Program-made: the position numbers and the translations under genes
Origin: Kutzneria buriramensis
Lineage (GTDB): Bacteria > Actinomycetota > Actinomycetes > Mycobacteriales > Pseudonocardiaceae
Direction of reading: 5' to 3'
DNA length: 64,000 nucleotides
Assembly (NCBI RefSeq): GCF_043575855.1
Contig: NZ_CP144375.1
Span: forward strand, 5,518,001 to 5,582,000
The notes under the pieces: model-generated
Told to the model about the DNA's origin: nothing
What the model saw: only the letters and a program-made list of their open reading frames with translations
Databases searched by the model: none
Part shown: positions 7,399 through 18,095 of the stretch, in pieces
Position numbering within the stretch: the first letter of the stretch is position 1
How the letters are laid out: every line of letters starts with the position of its first letter

Positions 7399-9014
7399 GG
7401 AACTCCGTGGTCGCGGCCGGCGTCGAGGGCAGCAACTCGGCGCTCAACATCTCCATCTTCGCCGTCTTCGTGGTGATCACCCTCGTGATCGTGTTCCGGG
7501 CCAGCCGGAGCACGAAGACCACCACCGACTTCTACGCGGCCGGCCGCGCGTTCACCGGCCCGCAGAACGGCATCGCGCTGTCCGGCGACTACCTGTCGGC
7601 CGCCTCGTTCCTGGGCATCGCCGGCGCGATCGCCATCTACGGCTACGACGGCTTCCTGTACTCGATCGGCTTCCTGGTGGCCTGGCTGGTGGCGCTGCTG
7701 CTGGTCGCCGAGCTGCTGCGCAACACCGGCCGGTTCACCATGGCCGACGTGCTCAGCTTCCGGATGAAGCAGGGCCCGGTACGCACCGCGGCTGCCATCT
7801 CGACGCTGGCCGTGTCGTTCTTCTACCTGCTGGCGCAGATGAACGGCGCCGGCGGCCTGGTGGCGCTGCTGCTGGGCGTGACCAGCACGGCCGGCCAGGC
7901 GCTGGTGGTCTCCGTGGTCGGCGTCGTCATGATCATCTATGTGCTGGTCGGCGGCATGCGCGGCACCACCTGGGTGCAGATCATCAAGGCCGTGCTGCTG
8001 ATCGCCGGTGCGTTCGTGATGACGGTCTGGGTGCTCGGACGCTACGGCTTCAACCTGTCGTCACTGCTCGGCGACGCCGTCGACCACGGCGGCAAGACCG
8101 GAGAGGCGCTGCTCGGCCCGGGCAAGCAGTACGGCGCCACCGGCACCTCGCGGCTGGACTTCCTGTCCCTGGGCATCGCCCTGGTGCTGGGCACTGCCGG
8201 CCTGCCGCACGTGCTGATGCGGTTCTACACCGTGCCGTCGGCCAAGGAGGCGCGGCGCTCGGTGGTGTGGGCGATCGTGCTGATCGGCGTGTTCTACCTG
8301 TTCACGCTGGTGCTCGGCTACGGCGCCGGTGCGCTGGTCGGCCCGGAGAAGATCAACGCCGCCCCCGGCAAGGTCAACTCCGCCGCCCCGCTGCTGGCCC
8401 AGGCGCTGGGCGGCCCGATCCTGCTCGGCCTCATCGCCGCCGTCGCCTTCGCCACCATCCTGGCGGTGGTCGCCGGCCTGACCATCACCGCGTCGGCCTC
8501 GTTCGCCCACGACATCTACGTCAACGTGATCAAGAAGGGTGATCGGGAGAGCGCCAAGTCCGAGGTCAAGGTCGCCCGCTGGGCCGCGGTTGTCATCGGC
8601 CTGCTGGCGATCGTCGGCGGCATCCTCACCAACGGTCAGAACGTCGCCTTCCTGGTGGCCCTCGCGTTCGCCATCGCGGCCGCCGCCAACCTGCCGACGA
8701 TCCTGTACTCGCTGTTCTGGAAGCGCTTCACCACCACCGGCGCCCTCTGGAGCATGTACGGCGGCCTGGTGATCACCATCGGGCTGATCATCTTCTCGCC
8801 GGTCGTCTCGGGCGCGAAGACCTCGATCTTCCCCACCGCCCACTTCGACTGGTTCCCGCTCAGCAACCCCGGCCTGGTGTCGATCCCCCTGTCCTTCCTG
8901 CTCGGCTACCTCGGCACCGTCCTCGGCAAGGACCGCGCCGACGAGTCCAAGTTCGCCGAGATGGAAGTCCGCGCCCTCACCGGCGCCCACGCCGAAAAGG
9001 CAGTCCAGCACTAA
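7395..9014 (+). CDS. actP: Sodium/solute symporter, acetate (monocarboxylate) type
   Basis: Sodium:solute symporter family protein of 539 aa with about 13 membrane helices. It probably brings in acetate or another short monocarboxylate, since the family with a DUF485 partner (ActP/MctC type) does so. Visible family segments include TTDFYAAGRAFTGPQNGIALSGDYLSAAS-type N-terminal substrate/ion-site residues, FRMKQGPVRT and GTAGLPHVLMRFYTVPSAKEAR. GTG start at 7395 overlaps the DUF485 stop. The gene converges on the lipoprotein gene over a perfect inverted repeat. Exact substrate is inference. Confidence 0.9.
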   Translation: MRNSVVAAGVEGSNSALNISIFAVFVVITLVIVFRASRSTKTTTDFYAAGRAFTGPQNGIALSGDYLSAASFLGIAGAIAIYGYDGFLYSIGFLVAWLVALLLVAELLRNTGRFTMADVLSFRMKQGPVRTAAAISTLAVSFFYLLAQMNGAGGLVALLLGVTSTAGQALVVSVVGVVMIIYVLVGGMRGTTWVQIIKAVLLIAGAFVMTVWVLGRYGFNLSSLLGDAVDHGGKTGEALLGPGKQYGATGTSRLDFLSLGIALVLGTAGLPHVLMRFYTVPSAKEARRSVVWAIVLIGVFYLFTLVLGYGAGALVGPEKINAAPGKVNSAAPLLAQALGGPILLGLIAAVAFATILAVVAGLTITASASFAHDIYVNVIKKGDRESAKSEVKVARWAAVVIGLLAIVGGILTNGQNVAFLVALAFAIAAAANLPTILYSLFWKRFTTTGALWSMYGGLVITIGLIIFSPVVSGAKTSIFPTAHFDWFPLSNPGLVSIPLSFLLGYLGTVLGKDRADESKFAEMEVRALTGAHAEKAVQH

Positions 9015-9040
9015 CAGAACCGACAAGAGGACGAAGAACC

Positions 9041-9084
9041 CAGGCGATCGCCGCCCCTCACAACCCGAGGGCGGCGATCGCCTG
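9041..9084. terminator. Perfect 16-bp inverted repeat between converging actP and lipoprotein genes
   Basis: Arms 9041-9056 and 9069-9084 are exact inverted copies with a 12-nt loop. The right arm and most of the loop are the last codons and stop of the lipoprotein gene, so that gene's own C-terminal coding sequence forms half of the hairpin. Confidence 0.7.
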
Positions 9085-9612
9085 CTTCACCACCTGCTTG
9101 GCCTTGATCGTCTGCTTCTGATCGGTCACCGCCACCACCGCAGACCCACCCTTGGACACCGCGAACACCGCCCCCGTAGCCGTGGCCTCCGACCCCCCAC
9201 TCCACCCGCCCGGCAGATCCGCCTTGTCCGACGTCTCGATCGGCGCGGCCTTGTTCACCAACGCCGTAGCCGCCCCCGCCGACCCCACGTACACCTGCAC
9301 CGTCAACTGCTTGTCATTGCCGAAGCTGTAGAAGAAGCACGCCGGATGCGGCTGGTCCGCGGAGATCATCACCTTCGTGACCTTCTCCCCGTTGGCATCC
9401 GCCACAAAGTCGGACGACAGATACGGACACTGCCCCGTAGCCGCCGCCACCGGATCCGCCGGCGCAACAGCACTGGTCGTAGTAGGCGCAGCAGTGCTAC
9501 TCGAAGTCGGCGCCGGCGTTGTCGAAGTGACAGGCGCAGCCTGCGGCGACGAGCACCCCGACACGGCTGCGGCGGCGACCAGGACTCCGGCGAACAACAC
9601 GGCGTTCCTCAT
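9058..9612 (-). CDS. DUF2020-type lipoprotein
   Basis: Exported lipoprotein of 184 aa. The signal peptide ends in the lipobox AVSGC (Cys20 would be lipidated). A Pro/Thr/Ser linker (about 23-55) is followed by a globular domain starting at QCPYLSSDFVADANGEKV with a second cysteine in HPACFFY, the pattern of actinobacterial DUF2020 proteins; the two cysteines may form a disulphide. ATG 9612 is chosen because it leaves a standard signal peptide (MRNAVLF). Function is unknown. Tail-to-tail with the symporter gene. Confidence 0.85.
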   Translation of the reverse strand: MRNAVLFAGVLVAAAAVSGCSSPQAAPVTSTTPAPTSSSTAAPTTTSAVAPADPVAAATGQCPYLSSDFVADANGEKVTKVMISADQPHPACFFYSFGNDKQLTVQVYVGSAGAATALVNKAAPIETSDKADLPGGWSGGSEATATGAVFAVSKGGSAVVAVTDQKQTIKAKQVVKQAIAALGL

Positions 9613-9653
9613 AGCCACCAGAGTCTCGACCATGCCCCACCGGCAACGGAGAT

Positions 9654-9742
9654 CGGGGTCAAGGGCGACGCGAAGCGAGCCCGAAGGGGGTGCAGGGGGC
9701 GAAGCCCCTCCTGCCTTGGGGTGTGGGGCGAGAGCCCCGCAA
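9654..9742. repeat. Double-palindrome intergenic element, copy 1
   Basis: Intergenic stretch beside tRNA-Ala with two stems: a GC stem around GGGGGCGAAGCCCC (about 9692-9713) and a second around GGGGCGAGAGCCCC (9725-9738), preceded by GGGGTCAAGGG. The same arrangement recurs at 10169-10234. Confidence 0.6.
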
Positions 9743-9803
9743 ATACGACGAGCGAGGCGGCGAGAGCGGCGCAGCCGCTACGCACACCTCGCCCACTCGC
9801 GAG

Positions 9804-9876
9804 TGGAGACAAGGGGAATCGAACCCCTAACCCCCGCCTTGCAAAGGCGGTGCTCTGCCAATTGAGCTATGTCCCC
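9804..9876 (-). tRNA. tRNA-Ala (TGC)
   Basis: 73-nt cloverleaf on the minus strand. The acceptor stem GGGGACA pairs with TGTCTCC and has the G3-U70 wobble, the main alanine identity element. The anticodon is TGC in CTTTGCAAG, the T loop is GTTCGATTC and the discriminator is A73. CCA is not encoded. Confidence 0.97.
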
Positions 9877-9919
9877 GATGGGACCCGGCTACGGGCCGTG
9901 CCCCGGTGTTCGCCCGACC

Positions 9920-10039
9920 TCAGTCGGTCGGCGCCGTAGCCTCGCGCCACAGGTCGGCCTCAGCCTTCGCCGACCGCTGCTTCCTCACGAAGAACAGCAC
10001 GACTCCAGCCACAGCCACGAGCGCGATGAGCTTCTTCAC
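9920..10039 (-). CDS. DLW-39 family protein, 39 aa
   Basis: Tiny conserved actinobacterial protein: MKKLIALVAVAGVVLFFV is a basic start plus a single membrane helix, followed by a charged tail with the ADLWREA signature that names the family. GTG 10039 is preceded by AAGGAGG about nine nt upstream, a strong ribosome site. It lies between tRNA-Ala and tRNA-Ile, near gyrA, its usual neighbourhood. Function unknown. It is too short for most gene finders. Confidence 0.88.
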   Translation of the reverse strand: MKKLIALVAVAGVVLFFVRKQRSAKAEADLWREATAPTD

Positions 10040-10168
10040 GTCTGGTCGCCTCCTTGGCGCTTGCCACCCCTTGGGAAAGAACAGGTAGCACCCAACATAC
10101 ACGTCCGCCCCGACCAGGCCACCGCCCACGGACCACCCCCAAACCACCCGCCACCGGTACCACGGATC

Positions 10169-10234
10169 GGGGGTCAAGGGGGCGGAGCCCCCTTGCTCGG
10201 GGTGTGGGGCGAGAGCCCCACAATCTCCGCAAAC
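10169..10234. repeat. Double-palindrome intergenic element, copy 2
   Basis: Second copy of the element at 9654-9742: a GGGGTCAAGGG lead-in, a stem around AAGGGGGCGGAGCCCCCTT and a stem around GGGGCGAGAGCCCC, both perfect. It lies between DLW-39 and tRNA-Ile. Confidence 0.6.
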
Positions 10235-10241
10235 GATAAAG

Positions 10242-10264
10242 GCCTGGAAGCGAAGCTTCCAGGC
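10242..10264 (-). terminator. Terminator downstream of tRNA-Ile
   Basis: Perfect 10-bp stem (10242-10251 with 10255-10264) and a 3-nt loop, 22 nt beyond the tRNA-Ile 3' end. On the minus strand CTTTATCGTTTG follows. Confidence 0.75.
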
Positions 10265-10286
10265 ACACGTCACCCAATCGGTTGCG

Positions 10287-10360
10287 TGGGCCCAGGAGGA
10301 CTTGAACCTCCGACCTCTTCGTTATCAGCGAAGCGCTCTAACCGCCTGAGCTATGGGCCC
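10287..10360 (-). tRNA. tRNA-Ile (GAT)
   Basis: 74-nt cloverleaf on the minus strand with acceptor stem GGGCCCA/TGGGCCC, anticodon GAT in CTGATAAC, T loop GTTCAAGTC and discriminator A. CCA is not encoded. Together with tRNA-Ala it matches the ileT-alaT pair next to gyrA in mycobacteria. Confidence 0.97.
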
Positions 10361-10408
10361 TTACGGGGGAGAAGATTACCGCACTCCTCTCCCCTGATCC
10401 AAACCGGG

Positions 10409-11386
10409 TCACTCCCGCTCGGAGAGGGTGACCTCGACGCCTCCGGCCAGGTCAGCGGACACGTTGTAGATGAACGCGCTGACGGTGGCCATGGCAGTGA
10501 ACAGGATCACGTTCACCAGGCCGACGACGGCGGCGATGCCGAACACGCGGCCGGCGCTGATGAGGTCGCCGCCGCTGTTGTCACCGCCCTGCACGAGGTC
10601 GTTGTAGGTGCCGTTGAGCTTGGTCCACACGTTCATGCCACCGAGCACGCTGTACAGCACGCCGACGGCGACCATCCAGACCAGGAACATGGCGAAGCCG
10701 AGCACCAGCGCCAGCTTGAGCACCGACCACGGGTCGACGCGCTTGATCTGGAGGCTGGCCCGCCTGGGCCCACGGCCGGGGCGGCGCAGCGCGGTGGGCG
10801 CGGCGGTGCCCCGGGGCGGGGTGGTGGGTCCGCCGAGGTTGACCGACGTCCGGGTGGACACGGTCGGCGAGTCGAGCGGGGACGCCGACTGGGGCGGGCC
10901 GACCGGGCGGAAGTTGGTGGTGGCCTGCGAGCTGGTGTCGACCGGCTCGTTGTCGTACGCCGTGGACGAGATGGTGGTCGCCGCCGCGGCCGCCGCGGTG
11001 TCGGCGGTGACCCGCTGCCACGGCGGCGGCGCCGACGAGGCCGCCGGCTCCGTCGGAGCGACGGGTGCCGGAGTGACCGGTGCCGCCGGAACGGTCGGCG
11101 AAGCAACGGGCGATGCCGCCGGCGTGCTGGCCGCAGCCGGAGTCGCCGGTGCAGAGGGAGCCGCCGCGGCGGGCGCGGCGGCCTCCTCCTTCTTGAACTT
11201 CGTCGTCTCCTGCTCGTGACTGACCGCGCCGTTGGTCGCCGGTTCGGCGGCCGCCGGCTTCGGCGCGGCCGGCTCGGGCTGCTCCGGCTTGGCGGGAGCC
11301 TCCTCGGTCGCCACCGACTTCTTCTCGACCTCGCCGTCCGACTCGGTCTTGGCGTCCGGCTTTTCCGGGTTCTCCGGAGTTGTCAC
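10409..11386 (-). CDS. DUF3566 membrane protein
   Basis: Protein of 325 aa found directly downstream of gyrA in actinobacteria (Rv0007 position). The first 190 residues are low-complexity Ala/Pro/Glu/Thr and probably disordered. The conserved C-terminal DUF3566 domain (about 212-325) starts with a basic RRASLQIKRVDPWSVLKLAL segment and holds two membrane helices (about 222-245 and 283-308), ending in GGVEVTLSERE. Function unknown; its fixed place suggests a link to envelope or origin-region biology, but that is inference. It lies 44 nt downstream of gyrA and is probably cotranscribed. Confidence 0.9.
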   Translation of the reverse strand: MTTPENPEKPDAKTESDGEVEKKSVATEEAPAKPEQPEPAAPKPAAAEPATNGAVSHEQETTKFKKEEAAAPAAAAPSAPATPAAASTPAASPVASPTVPAAPVTPAPVAPTEPAASSAPPPWQRVTADTAAAAAATTISSTAYDNEPVDTSSQATTNFRPVGPPQSASPLDSPTVSTRTSVNLGGPTTPPRGTAAPTALRRPGRGPRRASLQIKRVDPWSVLKLALVLGFAMFLVWMVAVGVLYSVLGGMNVWTKLNGTYNDLVQGGDNSGGDLISAGRVFGIAAVVGLVNVILFTAMATVSAFIYNVSADLAGGVEVTLSERE

Positions 11387-11430
11387 GAGCGGTCCTCAGT
11401 CAGCTTGTCGTTGGGAGTTGCCTGCCGTGC

Positions 11431-13944
<2,514 letters not shown>

Positions 13945-13993
13945 GGCTGGGTGTTCCTTTCACACAAGGCGAGGAGGCGGTGGGGCCGGGACG

Positions 13994-15970
13994 TCACACG
14001 TCGAGGAACTTGACGTCCTTGGCGTTGCGGGTGATGAAGGACCGCCGCGCCTCGACGTCCTCGCCCATCAGCACGCTGAACAGCTCGTCGGCGGTGGCCG
14101 CGTCGTCCATGGTGACCTGGAGCAGCACCCGGTTGGCCGGGTCCATGGTGGTCTCCCACAGCTCCTGGGCGTTCATCTCGCCGAGGCCCTTGTAGCGCTG
14201 GATGCTGTCGTCCTTGCCGATCTTCTTGCCGGCGGCCAGGCCGGTCTCGAGCAGGCCGTCCCGCTCGCGGTCGGAGTAGGCGTACTCCGGCTCGACGCCG
14301 CGCTGCCACTTGATCTTGTACAGCGGCGGCTGGGCCAGGTAGACGTGCCCGTGCTCGATCAGCGGCCGCATGAACCGGAACAGCAGCGTCAGCAGCAGGG
14401 TCCGGATGTGCTGGCCGTCCACGTCGGCGTCGGCCATCAGCACGATCTTGTGGTACTTGAGCTTGGCCAGGTCGAAGTCGTCGTGGATGCCGGTGCCGAA
14501 GGCAGTGATCATGCTCTGCACCTCGGTGTTCTTCAGCACGCGGTCGATGCGCGCCTTCTCCACGTTGATGATCTTGCCCCGGATCGGCAGGATCGCCTGG
14601 TACATGGAGTCCCGGCCCTCCTTGGCCGAGCCGCCCGCGGAGTCGCCCTCCACGATGTAGATCTCGCACTCTTCCGGGTCGGTCGAGCGGCAGTCCTTGA
14701 GCTTGCCGGGCAGGCCGCCGATGTCCAGCGCGCCCTTGCGGCGGACCAGCTCGCGGGCCTTGCGGGCGGCCAGCCGGGCCTGCGCCGAGGACACCGCCTT
14801 GTTGATGATGATCTTGGCCTCGGCCGGGTGCCGGTCGAACCAGTCGGCGATCCACTCGTTGCACGCCTTCTGCACGAAGGACTTGGCCGAGGTGTTGCCC
14901 AGCTTGGTCTTGGTCTGGCCCTCGAACTGGGGCTCCTTGAGCTTGACCGAGACGATGGCGGCCAGGCCCTCGCGGATGTCCTCGCCGGAGAGGTTGCCGT
15001 CCTTCTCCTTGACCAGCTTCTTGTCCTTGGCGTACTCGTTCACCACCCGGGTGAGCGCGGCGCGGAAGCCCTCCTCGTGGGTGCCGCCCTCGTGGGTGTT
15101 GATCGTGTTGGCGAAGGTGTACACCGACTCCGAGTAGCCCGTGTTCCACTGCATGGCGATCTCGACCTCGAGGTCGTCGCCCTTGGCGTCGAACGCGATG
15201 ACCTTCTCGTGCAGCGCCTCGCGGGACCGGTTGATGTGCCGGACGAAGTCCTCGAGCCCGCCGGGGTAGTGGAAGGTCTGCTCCTTGACCCGGGCGACCT
15301 GGCCGTCGGCGTCCGCCTCGGCCTCCTCCTCGCTCACCCGCTCGTCGCGCAGCACGATGGTCAGCCCCTTGTTCAGGAACGCCATCTCCTGGAGCCGCCG
15401 GGCCACCGTCTCCAGGTTGTACTCGGTGGTCTCGAAGATCTCCGGGTCGGCCCAGTACGTGATGACGGTGCCGGTCTCGCTGGTCGGCTCGCCCTTGACG
15501 AGCGGGCCGGTCGGCGCCGAGTTCGCGTAGCTCTGGGTCCAGACGAAGCCGTCCTTCTTGATCTCCACGTCGAGCCGGGTCGACAGCGCGTTGACCACGG
15601 ACACGCCGACGCCGTGCAGACCGCCGGAGACCGCGTAGGAGTCGCTGTCGAACTTGCCGCCGGCGTGCAGCGTGGTGAGCACGACCTCGACGGCCGGCCG
15701 CTTCTCCACCGGGTGCTCGTCGATGGGAATGCCGCGGCCGTCGTCGATGCACTCGATGCCGCCGTCGGCCCGCAGCACGAGCACGACCCTGGTGGCGAAG
15801 CCGGCCATGGCCTCGTCGACGGCGTTGTCCACCACCTCCCAGATGAGGTGGTGCAGACCGCGCTCGCCGGTGGAGCCGATGTACATGCCCGGCCGCTTGC
15901 GCACCGCCTCGAGGCCCTCGAGCACGGTGATGGACTTGGCGCTGTACTCAGCGTTGGTGTTGGCAGCCAC
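13994..15970 (-). CDS. gyrB: DNA gyrase subunit B
   Basis: ATPase subunit of gyrase (658 aa). GHKL ATPase motifs are visible: EVVDNAVDEAMAGF, DDGRGIPIDEHP and GGLHGVGVSVVNALS. The TOPRIM domain carries EGDSAGGSAKEGRD and the acidic DADVDGQHIRTLLL metal site. I chose GTG 15970 because it gives MAANTNAEYSAKSITVLEGL, the standard actinobacterial start; the longer upstream frame is not conserved in type. A purine-rich AGGGAG lies about 12 nt upstream. It precedes gyrA and follows dciA after a 270-bp gap that holds its likely promoter and a parS-like site. Confidence 0.98.
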   Translation of the reverse strand: MAANTNAEYSAKSITVLEGLEAVRKRPGMYIGSTGERGLHHLIWEVVDNAVDEAMAGFATRVVLVLRADGGIECIDDGRGIPIDEHPVEKRPAVEVVLTTLHAGGKFDSDSYAVSGGLHGVGVSVVNALSTRLDVEIKKDGFVWTQSYANSAPTGPLVKGEPTSETGTVITYWADPEIFETTEYNLETVARRLQEMAFLNKGLTIVLRDERVSEEEAEADADGQVARVKEQTFHYPGGLEDFVRHINRSREALHEKVIAFDAKGDDLEVEIAMQWNTGYSESVYTFANTINTHEGGTHEEGFRAALTRVVNEYAKDKKLVKEKDGNLSGEDIREGLAAIVSVKLKEPQFEGQTKTKLGNTSAKSFVQKACNEWIADWFDRHPAEAKIIINKAVSSAQARLAARKARELVRRKGALDIGGLPGKLKDCRSTDPEECEIYIVEGDSAGGSAKEGRDSMYQAILPIRGKIINVEKARIDRVLKNTEVQSMITAFGTGIHDDFDLAKLKYHKIVLMADADVDGQHIRTLLLTLLFRFMRPLIEHGHVYLAQPPLYKIKWQRGVEPEYAYSDRERDGLLETGLAAGKKIGKDDSIQRYKGLGEMNAQELWETTMDPANRVLLQVTMDDAATADELFSVLMGEDVEARRSFITRNAKDVKFLDV

Positions 15971-16065
15971 GAGTTTTGCTGTCTCCCTCTGGGACGCCAC
16001 GCAGGACTGGTGTGCGAGCCTGCGCGGACGACCGTCCAGCGCTGCCGTGCTCACATCCTCCCGAA

Positions 16066-16071
16066 AGTATA
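16066..16071 (-). promoter_or_regulatory. Possible -10 element of a gyrB promoter
   Basis: On the minus strand TATACT lies 96 bp upstream of the gyrB start in a very GC-rich region and matches the -10 consensus closely. No -35 at ideal spacing is obvious (TTGCCG is 22 bp away). Confidence 0.4.
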
Positions 16072-16217
16072 CCGGGCGACCCCGCCCAAATCGCGGCAAG
16101 GACCCGGCTGAGAACGTCACAGAAGCCCGGAAGTGAACGGGCTAGGGTCCGCCGGGCTGGGGATGTCACTCGGTCCGGCTACGTTCGTCTCCGTGAGCCG
16201 TGATTTCCCCGCTGCCG

Positions 16218-16233
16218 TGTTTCATGTGAAACA
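16218..16233. promoter_or_regulatory. parS-like site between gyrB and dciA
   Basis: TGTTTCATGTGAAACA differs from the ParB-binding consensus TGTTTCACGTGAAACA at one central base. It is 9.6 kb from the main parS cluster and intergenic. The same variant recurs at 44436. Confidence 0.6.
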
Positions 16234-16240
16234 TGGTGTG

Positions 16241-16969
16241 TCAGCCGTAGGTGTCACGTGGCCCGCGACCTGGGGCATGTAGCGGCCCGAATCGCCAGTT
16301 GGGGGCCGACGGGCCCTGCACCTTGAGCCGCTTGACCACGTTCGGGCCGACGCCCTTGGCGATCTGCTGGAGCAGTTGGCGCTGGAGCAGCCGGAGCTGG
16401 GTCGCCCACGCCGTCGACTCGGCCTGCACCACCAGTTCGCCCTCACGCAGCGTCACCGGTTTCGCGTGCTGGGCCACCTCGGCCCCGACCAGATGTGGCC
16501 ACTTCGCGAACACCTGACCGCCGGAGAGCTGCTCGTCCCAGCCCCTGTCCTTGGCCATCCGGGACACCAGCCGGCCGAGCGGCTGCGGGTCACGGTCGTC
16601 CGCGCCGGAACCCGACCAGCGCCGCCGCCGGCCGCGGTTGACCGCGGGCGTGCCGCGCTTCGACGGCTTGCGCGCCTTGGACGCCTCGCGGGCGGCGGCG
16701 AGGGCCGCGCGGGCCAGATCCGATCCCTTCAGTCCCTCCGGCAGCCGGTCGACCACCCGTTCGGGTTGTCCACCTTCAGGTGACGGCTTGGGGGTAGATC
16801 CCGTCCGATTTGCCCCGTTCGCCGCATTATCGGACGGTTTCGCGGTGGGTCGACGCCCCGGAGTGACCGAGTTATCCACACCATCCACAGGTTTATCCCC
16901 AGATGTGGGGGAAGTTGGGCCGGAGATGCGTACCCCTAGTGGCGGATTGCCCGCGGGCTCATCGGACAC
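16241..16969 (-). CDS. dciA: DciA-type (DUF721) replicative helicase regulator
   Basis: DUF721 protein of 242 aa. DciA proteins load or position the replicative helicase DnaB in bacteria that lack DnaC/DnaI, which includes actinobacteria. The N-terminal 125 residues are polar and basic with the RRRRWSG segment; the conserved KH-like DUF721 domain (about 128-215) has QVFAKWPHLVGAEVAQHAKPVTLREGELVVQAESTAWATQL. The start overlaps the recF 3' end by 11 bp. Order recF-dciA-gyrB is standard in this phylum. A TTATCCACA DnaA box lies within its 5' coding part. Confidence 0.9.
   Translation of the reverse strand: MSDEPAGNPPLGVRISGPTSPTSGDKPVDGVDNSVTPGRRPTAKPSDNAANGANRTGSTPKPSPEGGQPERVVDRLPEGLKGSDLARAALAAAREASKARKPSKRGTPAVNRGRRRRWSGSGADDRDPQPLGRLVSRMAKDRGWDEQLSGGQVFAKWPHLVGAEVAQHAKPVTLREGELVVQAESTAWATQLRLLQRQLLQQIAKGVGPNVVKRLKVQGPSAPNWRFGPLHAPGRGPRDTYG
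16872..16880. promoter_or_regulatory. DnaA box inside the 5' part of dciA
   Basis: TTATCCACA, the classic strong DnaA box, followed directly by CCATCCACA (two mismatches) and TTTATCCCC. The stretch 16871-16900 is unlike the surrounding codon usage and may bind DnaA. Confidence 0.5.
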
Positions 16970-18095
16970 GGTTCACCTCGCCGTCGCGGACCTCGTATCG
17001 TGCGCCGGCCAACTCCTCCGGCACGTCCTCGGCGACCGCCGCGGTGATCAGCACCTGCTCCGCGTTCGCCGCCACCTTGGCCAGCTGCTGCCGGCGCCTG
17101 CGGTCCAGCTCGGCGAACACGTCGTCGAGCACCAGGACCGGTTCGGCCCCATCCTCACGCAAGAGCTCGTACGCGCCCAGCCGCAACGCCAGCGCGAAGG
17201 ACCATGACTCTCCGTGACTCGCGTAACCCTTGGCCGGGTTGTCGCCGAGCGTCAGCTCCAGCTCGTCCCGGTGCGGCCCGACCAGCGAGACGCCGCGCTC
17301 CACCTCCTGCGACCGGACCCGGGCGATCTCGGCGAGCAGCGCCGCCTCCAACTCGTCGATGTCGGCCCGCTCCCGCCGCGGCAGCGCGTCGCCGAGCGTC
17401 GACCGGTACCGGATCGAGACCGGCCGCGACTCCGGGGCGACCCCGGCATACGCGGCCGCGACCAGCGGAGCCATGTCGTCGATCAGGTCGAGGCGGCCGG
17501 CGAGCAGCAACGCACCCTGCTTGGCCAAGTGGCCGTCCCACACCTCCAACGTGCTCAGGTCGCCACGCCCGCCGGCGCGGCGCGCGGCGCCCGCCGACTT
17601 CAGCAGGGCGCTGCGCTGCTTGAGCACACGTTCGTAGTCGGAGCGAATGCCGGCGTACCGCGGCGCCCGCAGGACCAGGAGGTCGTCCATGAACTTGCGA
17701 CGCTCGCCGGGATCACCGCGCACCAGCGCCAGGTCCTCCGGCGCGAACAACACGGTGCGCAGGATGCCCAGCACCTCACGCGGGCGAGGCACCGGGCCGC
17801 GGTTGATCCGCGCCCGGTTCGCCTTGCCCGGCGTGATCTCCAGCTCGACCAGCAGCTCGCGGCCGGCGTTGACCACCGCCGTGCGGATCACCGCCCGCGG
17901 GCTGCCGGTGCGGACCAGCGGCGCGTCCGTGGCCACTCGGTGCGAACCGAGGGTGGCCACGTACCCGACCGCCTCGACCAGGTTGGTCTTGCCCTGGCCG
18001 TTGGAGCCGACGAACACGCTCACGCCCGGATCGAACGCCAGATCGGCGTGCGCCCAGGAGCGGAAGTCGACGACCTGGAGATGTCTGACGTACAT
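16959..18095 (-). CDS. recF: DNA replication and repair protein RecF
   Basis: SMC-like ATPase (378 aa) that with RecO and RecR loads RecA at single-strand gaps. Walker A is GSNGQGKTNLVEA (about 34-46); the signature and Walker B regions are SHGESWSFALALRLGAYELL and PVLVLDDVFAELD. ATG 18095 gives the usual MYVRHLQVVDFRSWAHADL start and overlaps the gnd stop by one base (TGATG), so translation is coupled; the 3' end overlaps dciA. Part of the dnaN-gnd-recF-dciA group. Confidence 0.98.
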   Translation of the reverse strand: MYVRHLQVVDFRSWAHADLAFDPGVSVFVGSNGQGKTNLVEAVGYVATLGSHRVATDAPLVRTGSPRAVIRTAVVNAGRELLVELEITPGKANRARINRGPVPRPREVLGILRTVLFAPEDLALVRGDPGERRKFMDDLLVLRAPRYAGIRSDYERVLKQRSALLKSAGAARRAGGRGDLSTLEVWDGHLAKQGALLLAGRLDLIDDMAPLVAAAYAGVAPESRPVSIRYRSTLGDALPRRERADIDELEAALLAEIARVRSQEVERGVSLVGPHRDELELTLGDNPAKGYASHGESWSFALALRLGAYELLREDGAEPVLVLDDVFAELDRRRRQQLAKVAANAEQVLITAAVAEDVPEELAGARYEVRDGEVNRVR

